A stretch of DNA of 64,000 bases from Leptospira ainlahdjerensis (GTDB taxonomy: Bacteria > Spirochaetota > Leptospiria > Leptospirales > Leptospiraceae), in assembly GCF_016919175.1 (NCBI RefSeq), contig NZ_JAFFPU010000051.1, positions 1-64,000 of the forward strand, read 5' to 3'. Under the pieces are notes generated by a model. The model worked only from the letters and a program-made list of their open reading frames with translations, was not told where the DNA came from and searched no databases. This document shows, one piece after another, positions 30,845-42,344 of this stretch. Positions within the stretch are counted from its first letter, which is position 1. Every line of letters begins with the position of its first letter. Both the position numbers and the translations under genes were made by a program.

Positions 30845-33334
30845 ATGAAACACGAACCAGTCAGTTATCTTTCTCGTTTTTTTGTGATCCACTTCCGAGA
30901 TAGAATTCTTCAAAAAGTTCTAAACTCACCCGATCCGATCAAACAACTCGCAAAACTCTGCGCGGGGCTTTTGTTTCTCAACGGATTCCTATTCGTCTTT
31001 TCGATCAAGGATCTCTGGAGAGTTCCGGAATCGAACCTCTACGAAAAACCCTCGGTTCTCTACGGACTTAACGACAAGAACGAATACGAACCGATCGCCG
31101 AGTTCTATCGTTTTTCACGCGTTGTCTTAAACATCAAAGAACTTCCTCCGGAGGAAGACGGAAAACCGAACAAGCTCATTCGGAGTTTTGTCTCCACGGA
31201 AGATAACAATTTCTATTCTCATTGGGGACTCGATCTAAGAGGAATCTTTCGCGCCTTTATGGTCAACGTTCTCGCGGGAAGAATCAAGGAAGGCGCTTCC
31301 ACGATCACACAACAGGTCGCACGTCTTCGATTTTTAAACACGGAACGTTCTTTCTTAAGAAAAGCAAGAGAAGCCTGGCTCGCGCTTCTTCTCGAAGCCG
31401 TATTCGACAAAGACACTCTGATGGAAATCTATCTCAACGAAATTCCATTAGGACACGGAACGATCGGGGTCGGAGCGGCGGCGCGATTCTACTTTCGAAA
31501 GGACGTCAAAGATCTGAGCTGGGGAGAATCCGCTCTTCTTGCGAGCTTGACCACAAGACCTACCGAATTTTCTCCTTTGGTGAATCCGAATTCTTCCAGC
31601 GCAAAAGTAAGGGTCGTGTTTAAGAAGTTTGTCGAAAACGGGATCTTGGACGTTAAAACCGCCGAAAAAGAATACGACGCATTTTCCGAATATTATATAA
31701 CCCTAAACCGATCACCGAACGACTCCGCATTCGGTGATCGCCTGAACCGTTTTCCTTATTTTACGGAATACGTCCGTAAGAATCTAACTCGATACATTCC
31801 GAAAACGACTCTCTACAGCGGCGGTCTCAAGATCTATTCTACCTTAAACATTCAACACCAGACCCAAGCCGAAAAGGCGTTGTATGCGGGTTTGAAAAAT
31901 CAAACGGCTCAATCCAATCAGAGAACGTTTACAAAGATCGACGCGTTTGACGACGCTTACGGAGAAATCTACGACGTACTCGCGATGATCCACGACGTTC
32001 CCGAATTTAAGTTTAAGATTTCGAGATCGATCCGAACCTTCAACCGAGCTTGGCAGGAAGACCTAAGAGACGAACTGAGCACTCTCAATCTTTTGAGCGG
32101 AACCGAAACGTTGGGAGAAGCGATCGAGTGGAGTTATAGAAGTCAACAGACCGAAGACTTCCTTCTTCCGGTCGAAGGAGCTTTGATTTCGATGCGACCC
32201 GATACGGGTTATATCACGGCGATGGTCGGAGGTTCCGGCTTTCGATCGGACAACCAACAGATCCGCGCGTTCCAAGCCTATCGACAGCCGGGCTCCGCGT
32301 TCAAACCTCTCGTCTATGCCGCGGCGATGGAATACTACAACCAACATCCGGATCCAAAGAAGAATGTTACCGCGGCTTCTCTCTTTTCCGATTCTCCTCT
32401 TCAATACGTATTAGAAGACGGTGATGAATGGAACCCTTCCAATTACACGGGAGAATATTCAGGATTTATAAGACTCAGAGAAGCTCTGGAACTTTCCAGA
32501 AACAGCGTCGCGGTTCGTGTCTTGGAACATACGGGTATCAGCAACCTGATGCCGTTCTTAGAAAAAATTCTTCAGATAGAAAACAGATCCATACCGAGAA
32601 ACTATTCGATCTCGTTGGGAACGTTTGAAGTTTCTCCTTACGAGTTGGCAAAGGCTTATGCGGTCCTTGCTTCCGGAGGAAAACAAGTATTTCCGTTGAG
32701 CGTTCTTTATGTGGAAGACGGATCGGGAACGATCATTCGGGACTTTCGAGAAGAAGCGAGTAAGATCGAAAGGAAACAAATTCTTTCTCCGGAAGTCTGT
32801 TTTATTCTCACGTCGATGATGGAAGACGTGATCAAAAAAGGAACGGGAACCGGAGCCTCTTCTTACGGACTTTCCCGACCCGCTGCAGGAAAAACGGGAA
32901 CGACGAATAACTTTCGGGACGCTTGGTTCGCGGGTTATACGGGCGAACTCGTGAGTGTTGTTTGGCTCGGCTACGATACGGGAACTCTTTCGATGGGCAA
33001 AGGAATGTCGGGCGGGGTCGTCGCGGCTCCGATCTGGGGAAGGTTTATGTCCAACGCTCTTTCCAAGGAAAAATCCAAGGGATTGCATTTTGGCGAAACG
33101 GGAGTAGTCCGAAGACAAATTTGTTCGATCTCCGGGAAACTTCCGGGTTCTCATTGCAACCAAACGGAAGAAGAATACTTTACGAAAGATACGGTTCCCA
33201 AAGAGGTTTGCGACGATCACAGAGGAGCTGGTTATACTCCCGAGCCGAATTCGACGCCGACTTCCAGTCAGACAAAAGTAAAAAAGAAGCAGAAAACCAA
33301 TATTTTCCAGGGTGACGATGATCTGATTCGGTAA
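30845..33334 (+). CDS. Class A penicillin-binding protein (PBP1A type)
   Basis: 829 aa. One N-terminal membrane helix (LAKLCAGLLFLNGFLFVFSI) anchors it. The glycosyltransferase 51 domain has STEDNNFYSHWGLD (catalytic Glu about residue 118), GASTITQQVARLRFL and EIYLNEIPLGHG. The transpeptidase domain has SAFK (S484, K487), SRN (551-553) and KTGTTN (683 on). A Cys-containing tail region and a Lys-rich end follow. It polymerises and cross-links peptidoglycan in the periplasm. The next genes, bactofilin and LysM-M23 hydrolase, belong to the same process. Confidence 0.95.
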   Translation: MKHEPVSYLSRFFVIHFRDRILQKVLNSPDPIKQLAKLCAGLLFLNGFLFVFSIKDLWRVPESNLYEKPSVLYGLNDKNEYEPIAEFYRFSRVVLNIKELPPEEDGKPNKLIRSFVSTEDNNFYSHWGLDLRGIFRAFMVNVLAGRIKEGASTITQQVARLRFLNTERSFLRKAREAWLALLLEAVFDKDTLMEIYLNEIPLGHGTIGVGAAARFYFRKDVKDLSWGESALLASLTTRPTEFSPLVNPNSSSAKVRVVFKKFVENGILDVKTAEKEYDAFSEYYITLNRSPNDSAFGDRLNRFPYFTEYVRKNLTRYIPKTTLYSGGLKIYSTLNIQHQTQAEKALYAGLKNQTAQSNQRTFTKIDAFDDAYGEIYDVLAMIHDVPEFKFKISRSIRTFNRAWQEDLRDELSTLNLLSGTETLGEAIEWSYRSQQTEDFLLPVEGALISMRPDTGYITAMVGGSGFRSDNQQIRAFQAYRQPGSAFKPLVYAAAMEYYNQHPDPKKNVTAASLFSDSPLQYVLEDGDEWNPSNYTGEYSGFIRLREALELSRNSVAVRVLEHTGISNLMPFLEKILQIENRSIPRNYSISLGTFEVSPYELAKAYAVLASGGKQVFPLSVLYVEDGSGTIIRDFREEASKIERKQILSPEVCFILTSMMEDVIKKGTGTGASSYGLSRPAAGKTGTTNNFRDAWFAGYTGELVSVVWLGYDTGTLSMGKGMSGGVVAAPIWGRFMSNALSKEKSKGLHFGETGVVRRQICSISGKLPGSHCNQTEEEYFTKDTVPKEVCDDHRGAGYTPEPNSTPTSSQTKVKKKQKTNIFQGDDDLIR

Positions 33335-33404
33335 TTCCGAACAAAAATACTTGTCGTTTTGGGATTGCTTACACAAATAGAAATATCGTTATCAGGAGTT
33401 TTAG

Positions 33405-33815
33405 ATGGCCATCGGCAAGGAAAATAATAACAGCGTAATCGGTCCCGGGTCCATTTTTGAAGGGAAATTTTATATCGCAGGTTCTCTCCGTATTGACGGA
33501 AAATTCGAAGGAGAGATCAAAACCGATGACACTCTCTACATTGGAGAAACCGGTAAAGTAAGAACGAATATCGCGGCCCGCGAAGTAACCGTTTCGGGAA
33601 CTATGATCGGAAATATCAAAGCAGAGAATGAAGTTCGTCTGGAAGAAACAGGAAGACTTTTAGGTGATATCACCGCTCCCGCTCTTCATTTGGCAAAAGG
33701 TGTGGTTGCAAAAGGAAACATCACGATCACCGGCGGACAAAAGAAAGACGTGAAAAAAATCGTGGAAGAATCTTTCGGTGGAACCCGCACCCTGGACAAC
33801 GGAAAGGACGAATAA
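33405..33815 (+). CDS. Bactofilin
   Basis: 136 aa, single bactofilin domain: SVIGPGSIFEGKF, LRIDGKFEGEI, then the repeating right-handed beta-helix turns with conserved G (TLYIGETGKV, VSGTMIGNI, NEVRLEETGRLLGDI). Cytosolic, polymerises on the membrane. It is followed by a LysM-M23 peptidase, a pairing known from several bacteria where bactofilin positions the hydrolase to shape the cell. In a spirochaete that would be helical shape or pitch (inference). Confidence 0.95.
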   Translation: MAIGKENNNSVIGPGSIFEGKFYIAGSLRIDGKFEGEIKTDDTLYIGETGKVRTNIAAREVTVSGTMIGNIKAENEVRLEETGRLLGDITAPALHLAKGVVAKGNITITGGQKKDVKKIVEESFGGTRTLDNGKDE

Positions 33816-33868
33816 GTCCTTTTTCTTTACTATAGGAAAGGCCGGATCCCGGCCGATAATCTTCCTGT

Positions 33869-34987
33869 ATGATCTTTAAAAAGCCCAGACAACTGACCGC
33901 GGGAAAGGAACTCCTTCGGACAGACAATTTCACCCTGATCTATCTGGGCGCTTTTCACTTTCACTATTCATTCTATTTTAGAGGAAATCTCTATCACGGG
34001 AATTTGGATTTCAGAAGAAAGAAATTCAGACTCATTCCTATCTTTGCCTCCATCGCACTCTTTATCGCCTTCTTAGGTTTTGGAATGAACCCAAGTAGCG
34101 CGATGATGGATTCTTCCGGTCATGAAATTACGGAGAATGATTCCGAGGATTTGAAGGCAAAATCCGGAGATGAAAAATTCTTAGAAGAATCCGAAAAGGC
34201 AAAACTTACGATTCTTATGGCGAAGGAGCTCAAAAACCCTTCCGAAAAAAAGAAACAACTCAAGGTCACAACCTATCGGGTCAAAAGAAATGAAACGTTA
34301 GCCGAAATAGCGACTCGTTTTAAGGTTTCTATGGAATCGATCGCGGGTTCCTCAAACATTAGAATCGACGACACGTTATATCCGGGACAAATATTAAGTA
34401 TTCCTAATAAACAAGGTCTACTCTATAAGATGAAGACCGGCGAGACGATGGCTAAGGTTGCAAGTCTTTATAAAGTCAACTTGGACGAGATCATGTTGGA
34501 AAACAAATTGGACGATCTCGACATTCTGAGACCGGGTCAAAAAGTATTCTTACCCGGAGCGGTGATTCCGGACCCAACTCCGAAATGGGTGATCCCGGTC
34601 GCTTCGAGAATCGTTACTTCCAATTTCGGATTTAGGACTTTCCCAAGAAGAAAGTTCCACGAAGGCCTCGACCTAAAAGCTTTTTATGAACCGATCGCAG
34701 CCGCAAGAAACGGAAAAGTAATTTACGCGGGATGGATGGGCGGTTATGGGAACGTAGTCGTGATCGAACACACGGACGATTTCAAAACTCTCTACGCTCA
34801 CAATTCTAAACTTTTCGTTCAGAGAGGAGACTACGTTCTGGCCGGAAAAAAAATCGCGAGATCCGGTTCGACCGGTTATTCTTTCGGTCCTCACCTTCAC
34901 TTCGAAGTAATCAAAAACGGGCAACCGGTCAATCCTTCCAAATATCTCAAGGGACTCGCCTTTCGAAAGGGCGGCCCGACTCACTGA
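33869..34987 (+). CDS. LysM-LysM-M23 peptidoglycan hydrolase
   Basis: 372 aa. One membrane helix (LIPIFASIALFIAFLGFGM) at about residue 54 anchors it. Two LysM modules bind peptidoglycan (TYRVKRNETLAEIATRFKVS and LYKMKTGETMAKVASLYKVN). The C-terminal LytM domain has the zinc ligands FHEGLDL, then GYGNVVVIEH, LYAHNSK and GPHLHFE. It is probably an active DD-endopeptidase. It follows the bactofilin with a GC hairpin (GGCCGG/CCGGCC) between them, so it is likely co-expressed. No ribosome site is evident at the ATG at 33869. Its last 11 codons are duplicated downstream. Confidence 0.93.
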   Translation: MIFKKPRQLTAGKELLRTDNFTLIYLGAFHFHYSFYFRGNLYHGNLDFRRKKFRLIPIFASIALFIAFLGFGMNPSSAMMDSSGHEITENDSEDLKAKSGDEKFLEESEKAKLTILMAKELKNPSEKKKQLKVTTYRVKRNETLAEIATRFKVSMESIAGSSNIRIDDTLYPGQILSIPNKQGLLYKMKTGETMAKVASLYKVNLDEIMLENKLDDLDILRPGQKVFLPGAVIPDPTPKWVIPVASRIVTSNFGFRTFPRRKFHEGLDLKAFYEPIAAARNGKVIYAGWMGGYGNVVVIEHTDDFKTLYAHNSKLFVQRGDYVLAGKKIARSGSTGYSFGPHLHFEVIKNGQPVNPSKYLKGLAFRKGGPTH

Positions 34988-35215
34988 GCTTTCTCCGAAC
35001 AAACTTCACAAAAGTGGGTGATCCTACTTTTGTCGTCCCGACAAACCGATCAGAATCGAGCGCAGGCGAACTTCTTCCATTCTTGAAAAAAAGGAAGAGC
35101 ACCCTTACAAAAGCTGGTCCGAACTCGCCTTTCGAAAGGGCGGCCCGACTCACTGAGCTTTCTCCGAACAAACTTCGTAAAAGTGGGTGATCCTACTTTT
35201 GTCGTCCCGACAAAC
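34954..35215 (+). repeat. 93-bp direct repeat duplicating the M23 gene 3' end, period 169 bp
   Basis: ACTCGCCTTTCGAAAGGGCG ... GACTCACTGAGC ... AAGTGGGTGATCCTACTTTT ... TCGTCCCGACAAAC occurs at 34954-35046 and 35123-35215 with about two changes. It contains the last M23 codons, the stop and two hairpins (AAAAGTGGG/CCTACTTTT and TGTCG/CGACA), the second of which may terminate transcription. The second copy is non-coding. Confidence 0.9.
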
Positions 35216-35328
35216 GATAAGAGCCGAACTCCGAGATCCAATCTCCCTCCCGGAAAAAAACAGAATTCTTCCTAAGAAAAACGAAGATTTTGATTTTCAA
35301 CGCAAAAGAAAAACTAGATGGTTCCAAA

Positions 35329-36396
35329 ATGAAAACCGCGATCACGTTATTCGTATTCCTCTTTCTGATTTTTGAAAATTGCAAAACCCCCACAATCGAA
35401 GAACTCATCGATCAGAGGCTGATCAAATCCTACGATCAGACCGAAACCCTAAACCTATACTATGCTACCTTAAGAACTCAAAATACGAACGCGCAGATCG
35501 GGTGTAATGATTCTTATTTTCTTACGAACGGAAGCAGAGAACTCAAGACCGGATATTGTATCGTAAACGTCCCGGCCAATCACGAAGTAGGAGCTCTTCC
35601 GAGCGGACTCGGAAGCCGAGAAACCCTCTTTCAATTTCTCGGTCACAAACCTTTTGAAAAGCAAGAGAACTTTTTGGAGGATCTCAAAAAGGATCCCTTC
35701 GACGAAGTTTTGGTTTTTGTCCACGGGTTCAACGTCCGTTTTGAAGAAGCGATTCTGAGAGGTGGACAAATCCGATACGATCTTAAATTTCCGGGAAAGG
35801 TAGTGATCTTTACCTGGCCTGCGGGAAGCGAGGGAGGACTTCTCAATCAAGTTCTTCTCAAAGGAACTTACGAAAAAAATCTCCAATCCGCGAGAAGTTC
35901 AAGGGAAGAATTTAAGAATTTTCTAAAGTCCCTGCAATCGCTCGGGAAAAAAGTGCACTTAATCGTTCACTCGATGGGACATCAGGTGGTTCTACCTGCG
36001 TTAGCCGAAATTGGAAAGGAAACAAAAGAACCGATTTTGAAAGAACTAATTCTCAACGCCCCCGATTTTGACTCCGGAGAATTCAAGCTGATCGCGAACC
36101 AACTCTCTAAAACCGCAAAAAGAATCACACTCTACTGTTCTCCCGGAGACAGCGCTCTTCAAGCCTCGGCCACCGTGAACCAAGGAGGTCGCTTGGGATC
36201 CTGTAGCCTGGTCCCCGGCGTCGACGTTATCAACGTGAATCCGGTCGATTCTTCGATGGTTTCTATGGGCCACGGGTATTATTCCTCGAAACCGATTCTC
36301 ACCGACCTTTATCAACTGCTTCTGGGAGTTCGTGCCGAAAAAAGACTCTTCATACGGAAGTCTTCCGGAAACGAAAACTTTGTTCTGAGGAATTAG
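35329..36396 (+). CDS. DUF900-type alpha/beta hydrolase lipoprotein
   Basis: 355 aa from ATG 35329. The signal peptide ends FLIFENC, a spirochaetal lipobox-like site. The hydrolase core has VLVFVHGFN (oxyanion region), KVVIFTWPAG, and LIVHSMGH with nucleophile Ser215 (G replaced by H in GxSxG, as in DUF900 enzymes), then NAPDFDSGEF and a late MGHGYYSS His. Substrate unknown; it lies on the periplasmic or surface side. A strong terminator with a 14-bp stem follows the stop. Confidence 0.82.
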   Translation: MKTAITLFVFLFLIFENCKTPTIEELIDQRLIKSYDQTETLNLYYATLRTQNTNAQIGCNDSYFLTNGSRELKTGYCIVNVPANHEVGALPSGLGSRETLFQFLGHKPFEKQENFLEDLKKDPFDEVLVFVHGFNVRFEEAILRGGQIRYDLKFPGKVVIFTWPAGSEGGLLNQVLLKGTYEKNLQSARSSREEFKNFLKSLQSLGKKVHLIVHSMGHQVVLPALAEIGKETKEPILKELILNAPDFDSGEFKLIANQLSKTAKRITLYCSPGDSALQASATVNQGGRLGSCSLVPGVDVINVNPVDSSMVSMGHGYYSSKPILTDLYQLLLGVRAEKRLFIRKSSGNENFVLRN

Positions 36397-36397
36397 A

Positions 36398-36435
36398 AAA
36401 GGTTCGAGAAAAATAAAAACCTTTCTCGAACCTTT
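36398..36435. terminator. Bidirectional terminator
   Basis: AAAGGTTCGAGAAA (36398-36411) and TTTCTCGAACCTTT (36422-36435) form a perfect 14-bp stem with a 10-base loop, and short T runs on both strands (CTTT on plus, CTTTTC on minus). It sits between convergent genes and can end both transcripts. Confidence 0.85.
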
Positions 36436-36510
36436 CTTTGGAAGCGTTTCCTCTCCAGTTTAGAAAAAGAGGAAACCGTCTTTTGGAACTCACTAATTGT
36501 ATTTTTATTC

Positions 36511-37170
36511 TTAGGCTTTTTGCTCTCGGGAATATTTTATCAATCGAATGATTGCATAACCACCGGGTATCATAGGAAGCACTGCAGTATATAGCCCGGA
36601 AAAGTAAAAATGGTCGATAGTCTTGTAATAGTAATTCGGCATATCTTTTATCAAAACACCATTGATCATTTGAGTCAGTGGGGCGGGATCCAAGGGCAAA
36701 AGTTTTGGTTCGATCAGTGGAAAAATAAAATGTGTGAACTCTGCAAAACCGGGGCCGATAAAAATAAACCAAGCCACGAATCCGGCAATCGGAATTCGAT
36801 AGAATAGACCGAGAGTGGTCAGCGTATAAAGAATCGGTCCGATCGACATAAAGACGATAATAAATCCTGGTTCACTCCAGGGAATACCGAAAAGGCGACT
36901 CATAGCAGGTCCAAAGCCTGTTAGATATTCTTCAATCATGTGAATTTCTAAACCTGTAACCGTAAGTATGAAGAGAGGAAGTATCACCTTCGGTTCAACC
37001 GGAGACTGTAAATAAGTAAAATACCAAAATACGAATCCGATCGAACCGGCACCGCCGACGATGATCACCGGTTGTAATCCGATTTTGATATAACCGATTG
37101 TAGACGCCAAAACGATAAACGTGGCGGCGAATATCGCGTTTAGATTTTTTTTCCAAAAATTAAATACCAT
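36511..37170 (-). CDS. HXXEE-domain integral membrane protein
   Basis: 219 aa with about six hydrophobic segments. EIHMIEEY gives the H-x-x-E-E motif at H77, E80, E81, and a later FAEFTHFIFP adds a possible metal ligand pair. AAGGAAA precedes the ATG at 37170. It follows the MarR gene by 37 bases in the same operon, so it is likely the MarR target. The biochemical function of HXXEE proteins is not known to me. Confidence 0.85.
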   Translation of the reverse strand: MVFNFWKKNLNAIFAATFIVLASTIGYIKIGLQPVIIVGGAGSIGFVFWYFTYLQSPVEPKVILPLFILTVTGLEIHMIEEYLTGFGPAMSRLFGIPWSEPGFIIVFMSIGPILYTLTTLGLFYRIPIAGFVAWFIFIGPGFAEFTHFIFPLIEPKLLPLDPAPLTQMINGVLIKDMPNYYYKTIDHFYFSGLYTAVLPMIPGGYAIIRLIKYSREQKA

Positions 37171-37207
37171 AATAGGTTTCCTTTTTTTATATTCATAAGA
37201 TTCTTTC

Positions 37208-37660
37208 TTATTCAGTTGTTCTCAATTTAGTCATATTTTTTTCAATTTCCATAAGAGAGCTCAAAGTGACTTCCAATGCCTTCGGATCCAAACCTTTGGC
37301 CGCATCGGATAACAGTGATTTTGCGATAGGAATCAATTTTTCCTTCAGGCCTCTACCTTTCGCAGTAAGATGGATATGATTGTTTCTTCGATCAGTGCTG
37401 GACGGAACTCTCTGAATCAGCCCGTCTTTCTCCATATCGTTTAGAAAGCGAGTTACCGTAGTTTTATCTTTTAAGGTTTTCTGAGATAATTCGTTTTGGG
37501 TCATTTTATCATTCTCCCAAAGTCGATTTAAGATAATCCATTCTTCCGGTGTGATCGTGAAACCCGCTCGGAAAAAACGTTCCTGCAATTCCTGTTTTAA
37601 TACGATGGCACATCGATTGATACGATAGCCTAAAGTGTTTTCGATTTGGAAGCTGTTCAT
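37208..37660 (-). CDS. MarR-family transcriptional regulator
   Basis: 150 aa: ITPEEWIILNRLWENDKMTQ, recognition region NELSQKTLKDKTTVTRFLND and wing RVPSSTDRRNNHIHLTAKGR are typical MarR. The ATG at 37660 lies inside a 35-bp dyad (37656-37690), the probable operator, so binding would block its own start. The downstream partner is the HXXEE protein. Its inducer is probably a small aromatic or lipophilic compound, by family only. Confidence 0.93.
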   Translation of the reverse strand: MNSFQIENTLGYRINRCAIVLKQELQERFFRAGFTITPEEWIILNRLWENDKMTQNELSQKTLKDKTTVTRFLNDMEKDGLIQRVPSSTDRRNNHIHLTAKGRGLKEKLIPIAKSLLSDAAKGLDPKALEVTLSSLMEIEKNMTKLRTTE

Positions 37661-37690
37661 TTATGGTTGTATAATACAACTATAAATGAA
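37656..37690. promoter_or_regulatory. 35-bp dyad operator overlapping the marR start codon
   Basis: TTCATTTATG-GTTGTAT-A-ATACAAC-TATAAATGAA: two 17-base arms around one base, with a single mismatch. The core GTTGTATAATACAAC is perfect and holds TATAAT. It overlaps the MarR ATG, as in autoregulated MarR operons. Confidence 0.85.
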
Positions 37691-38229
37691 CAACGCAAGC
37701 AAAATATATTTTAAAAATCAAAAATCACAAAAGTAATACTCACTTTTAAAAGAAACCGAGAAGCTATATTAGGAATCAGGATTCGACTCGAAAAGCGATG
37801 TGATGGATAACGTTTGAAACCAAACGTTTCCCTGTAGGAACTCCCCTTCTCAAAAGATAAGATGAATTCTAAAATCCCTTTCTCCGAAAGGAGAGAGGGA
37901 AATTTCTTTTCCAAAAAATTTCGAAATGTCAGTTTCTATCCTTTGAAGTTTTCGGGAGAGTGTGGGAACTCCCATTCTCACAGAGTTCTCGAAGAATACG
38001 AGTTTCATCCGGAAAAAGACTTTCCAGGCAAAATTGTTACCAGAAGAGCGTCTAAGAATAAAAACGGCTCCGATTTTTGACCGTCCTTTTTTTGTTTTCC
38101 CAAAAAACGCCCCGGGAAGAGTGGGAAACGTATGAGGAACTCCTCCAATACGAAAACACAATTTTACCATAACTTTTTCCGTATTTTGACAAATTATCTT
38201 GTTGAATTCGGGGTTATTCTTAGTAACTA
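37661..38229. other. Spacer with three short-motif copies
   Basis: Apart from the dyad, this spacer holds motif copies near 37834, 37962 and 38133 (the last as GAGGAACTCC). At 37962 TGGGA-AC-TCCCA makes a short dyad. No gene is supported. Confidence 0.5.
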
Positions 38230-39609
<1,380 letters not shown>

Positions 39610-40081
39610 AAAAAGTAGGAACTCTCACTTTTGGAACGGATCCTTTGATTTCGTGAGAATCGTTTCCTCTAACTCAAAGATCTTTCTCTGAAATGAAAAG
39701 AGGGAGTTCCCACTTTCTTTTTCGTTGCAAACAAATCCTAACAACGGAGCAGATCATTCCCAAAATGGCCTGTAGTATCCGTAAAAGTAGGAACTCCCTC
39801 TTTCTTCCCCTTCTCTCTGAGGAACCTCGCTCTTCTTCAGAGTTCTTTCGAAAAAAATGCGGGAACTCCCGCGATTCCCCTCTTCCACAAAAGAATCCAC
39901 TTTTCCGAGGAGTTCTTTCCATTCTTCCTTCGGATGCGGATGTCGAATTTTATCCCAACTTATGATCATTTCCATACTCCGTTCGATATTGAGAATCATT
40001 CTCATATTTTTAAAAATGTCCAGTATTTCTTGGATCCAGGAATGACTTGTAAGAATTTTTTTCCCTCCCAGACTGACCGAG
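39610..40081. other. Spacer with four dispersed-motif copies
   Basis: Motif copies lie at 39615, 39702, 39787 and 39859. The last, GCGGGAACTCCCGC, is a perfect dyad around AC. The minus open frame 39754-40092 has no domain and overlaps the crotonase start; not called. Confidence 0.6.
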
Positions 40082-40909
40082 ATGAAAACCAAATTCGAAT
40101 TTTTTGAAATCGTCGAAAGACCGGAAGATAAAACCGCAATTCTCTATTTAAACCGTCCCGATAAAAGAAACGCAATGAACTGGCCTTTCTGGAGGGATCT
40201 TCCTGAAGTAATAGAAGAAATCGATTCCAATCCGAACATTCACGCCTTTATCATCGCGGCCCGAGGAAAATCCTTCTCAACAGGATTGGATTTGGATTCA
40301 TTCTTTCAGCAGTTTGGAAGTTCGATCCAGGCCCCCCTGGGAGACGATCGTAGAAAATTCTTCGATCTCATCTTAAAAATGCAAAAGGGAATCAACGCGG
40401 TCTACAATTCTCCGAAACCATCGATCGCCGCCGTCCAAAAGCATTGTATCGGCGGTGGATTGGATCTGATCTCAGCATGCGATATTCGTTATGCAACCGT
40501 GGACGCTTCGATCTCCCTTCGAGAAGCGAAAGTCGCGATCGTGGCTGACATGGGCTCGATCAACCGTCTTCCGGCGATCATCGGTCAAGGACATACGAGA
40601 GAATTGGCTCTTACGGGAAAGGACATCGACGGGCCTGAAGCGGAAAGAATCGGCCTCGTAACCAAGGTCTTTCAAACTGAAGAAGAGATGATGAATGTCG
40701 CTTTAGCAACGGCAAAAGAAATCGCAGAGAATCCGAAATTAGTAGTTTCCGGAGTAAAAGACGTTATGCGTTATTCGGAAGGAAAACCCTTGGATGCGGG
40801 TTTAAACTATGTGGCCCTTTGGAATTCGAGTTTCTTGGATTCCGCAGACTTCAGAGGAGCGTTGCAATCTTTCAAGGAGCGCAAACGCCCCCTCTACAAT
40901 CAAAACTGA
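40082..40909 (+). CDS. Crotonase, dienoyl-CoA isomerase-like
   Basis: 275 aa enoyl-CoA hydratase/isomerase fold: LYLNRPDKRNAMNWPFWRDL, ARGKSFSTGLDLDSF (oxyanion hole), IGGGLDLISACDIRYAT and AIVADMGSINRLPAIIG. Three acidic residues, D128, E148 and D156, have exactly the spacing of the catalytic residues D176, E196 and D204 of mammalian ECH1. It is therefore more likely a delta3,5-delta2,4-dienoyl-CoA isomerase than a hydratase. It would act in beta-oxidation of unsaturated fatty acids, the main carbon source of leptospires. It ends one base from a convergent small gene. Confidence 0.88.
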   Translation: MKTKFEFFEIVERPEDKTAILYLNRPDKRNAMNWPFWRDLPEVIEEIDSNPNIHAFIIAARGKSFSTGLDLDSFFQQFGSSIQAPLGDDRRKFFDLILKMQKGINAVYNSPKPSIAAVQKHCIGGGLDLISACDIRYATVDASISLREAKVAIVADMGSINRLPAIIGQGHTRELALTGKDIDGPEAERIGLVTKVFQTEEEMMNVALATAKEIAENPKLVVSGVKDVMRYSEGKPLDAGLNYVALWNSSFLDSADFRGALQSFKERKRPLYNQN

Positions 40910-41089
40910 TTAAGCATAAAGGTCCAGAATTCGTCTCTGTCCTTCTTCTTTCGAATTCTGGACTCCCGCCTCGACTGCGAGATTGAGCATTTTCCGATTC
41001 AGGTCGCTCTGAGCCTGAAATATTTCTCGGGGTAGATTGGCTACCCTCTCCAAAAGTAAACTCTGGTTGGTATTTCCGTTGATATTCAT
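40910..41089 (-). CDS. Small helical protein (59 aa), unknown
   Basis: 59 aa: starts MNINGNTNQSLLLERVANLP and ends EEGQRRILDLYA. GAGGG sits six to seven bases before the ATG at 41089. It has a soluble N-terminal tail, then a single amphipathic helix. The frame ends beside the crotonase stop. The shape vaguely recalls short motility-associated proteins (YjfB type), but I cannot establish that. The good ribosome site and tight fit argue for a real gene. Confidence 0.6.
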   Translation of the reverse strand: MNINGNTNQSLLLERVANLPREIFQAQSDLNRKMLNLAVEAGVQNSKEEGQRRILDLYA

Positions 41090-41156
41090 AAATTCCCTCT
41101 TTATGAGAATTTGGGGTTTTTCTTTCTTTTTCCCCCGATTCTATTCTCGGTTGATA

Positions 41157-41190
<34 letters not shown>

Positions 41191-41203
41191 CCCTGTCCAA
41201 ACT

Positions 41204-42052
<849 letters not shown>

Positions 42053-42344
42053 AACAAAATCCACGCTCAGTTTTTATCGATTCCGTTATGGAGGAAAAAT
42101 CTTATCCGCGAAAATTCCTATAAAATCACCGTAATTTCCCGGAAGAAAGGCCGAAATCGCAATACCTCCCGATATAATAGAAAACGACTTCAAAAAACGT
42201 ACCCGTCAAAAAGCTTAAAAGATAAACCCTCTTCCACCGTCAGAAAACCTTCTAAAGAAAGAAATTCTTGACTGTTTTGTTTTTTTAGATTTTTTTAAAG
42301 GCTCGTTCCAGAGAATTCTTTTCATTCTTAACATAGGACCTGAA

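Noticed and set aside
39754..40092. 112-aa minus-strand frame
   Set aside because: Contains two dispersed-motif copies and overlaps the crotonase start; no domain.
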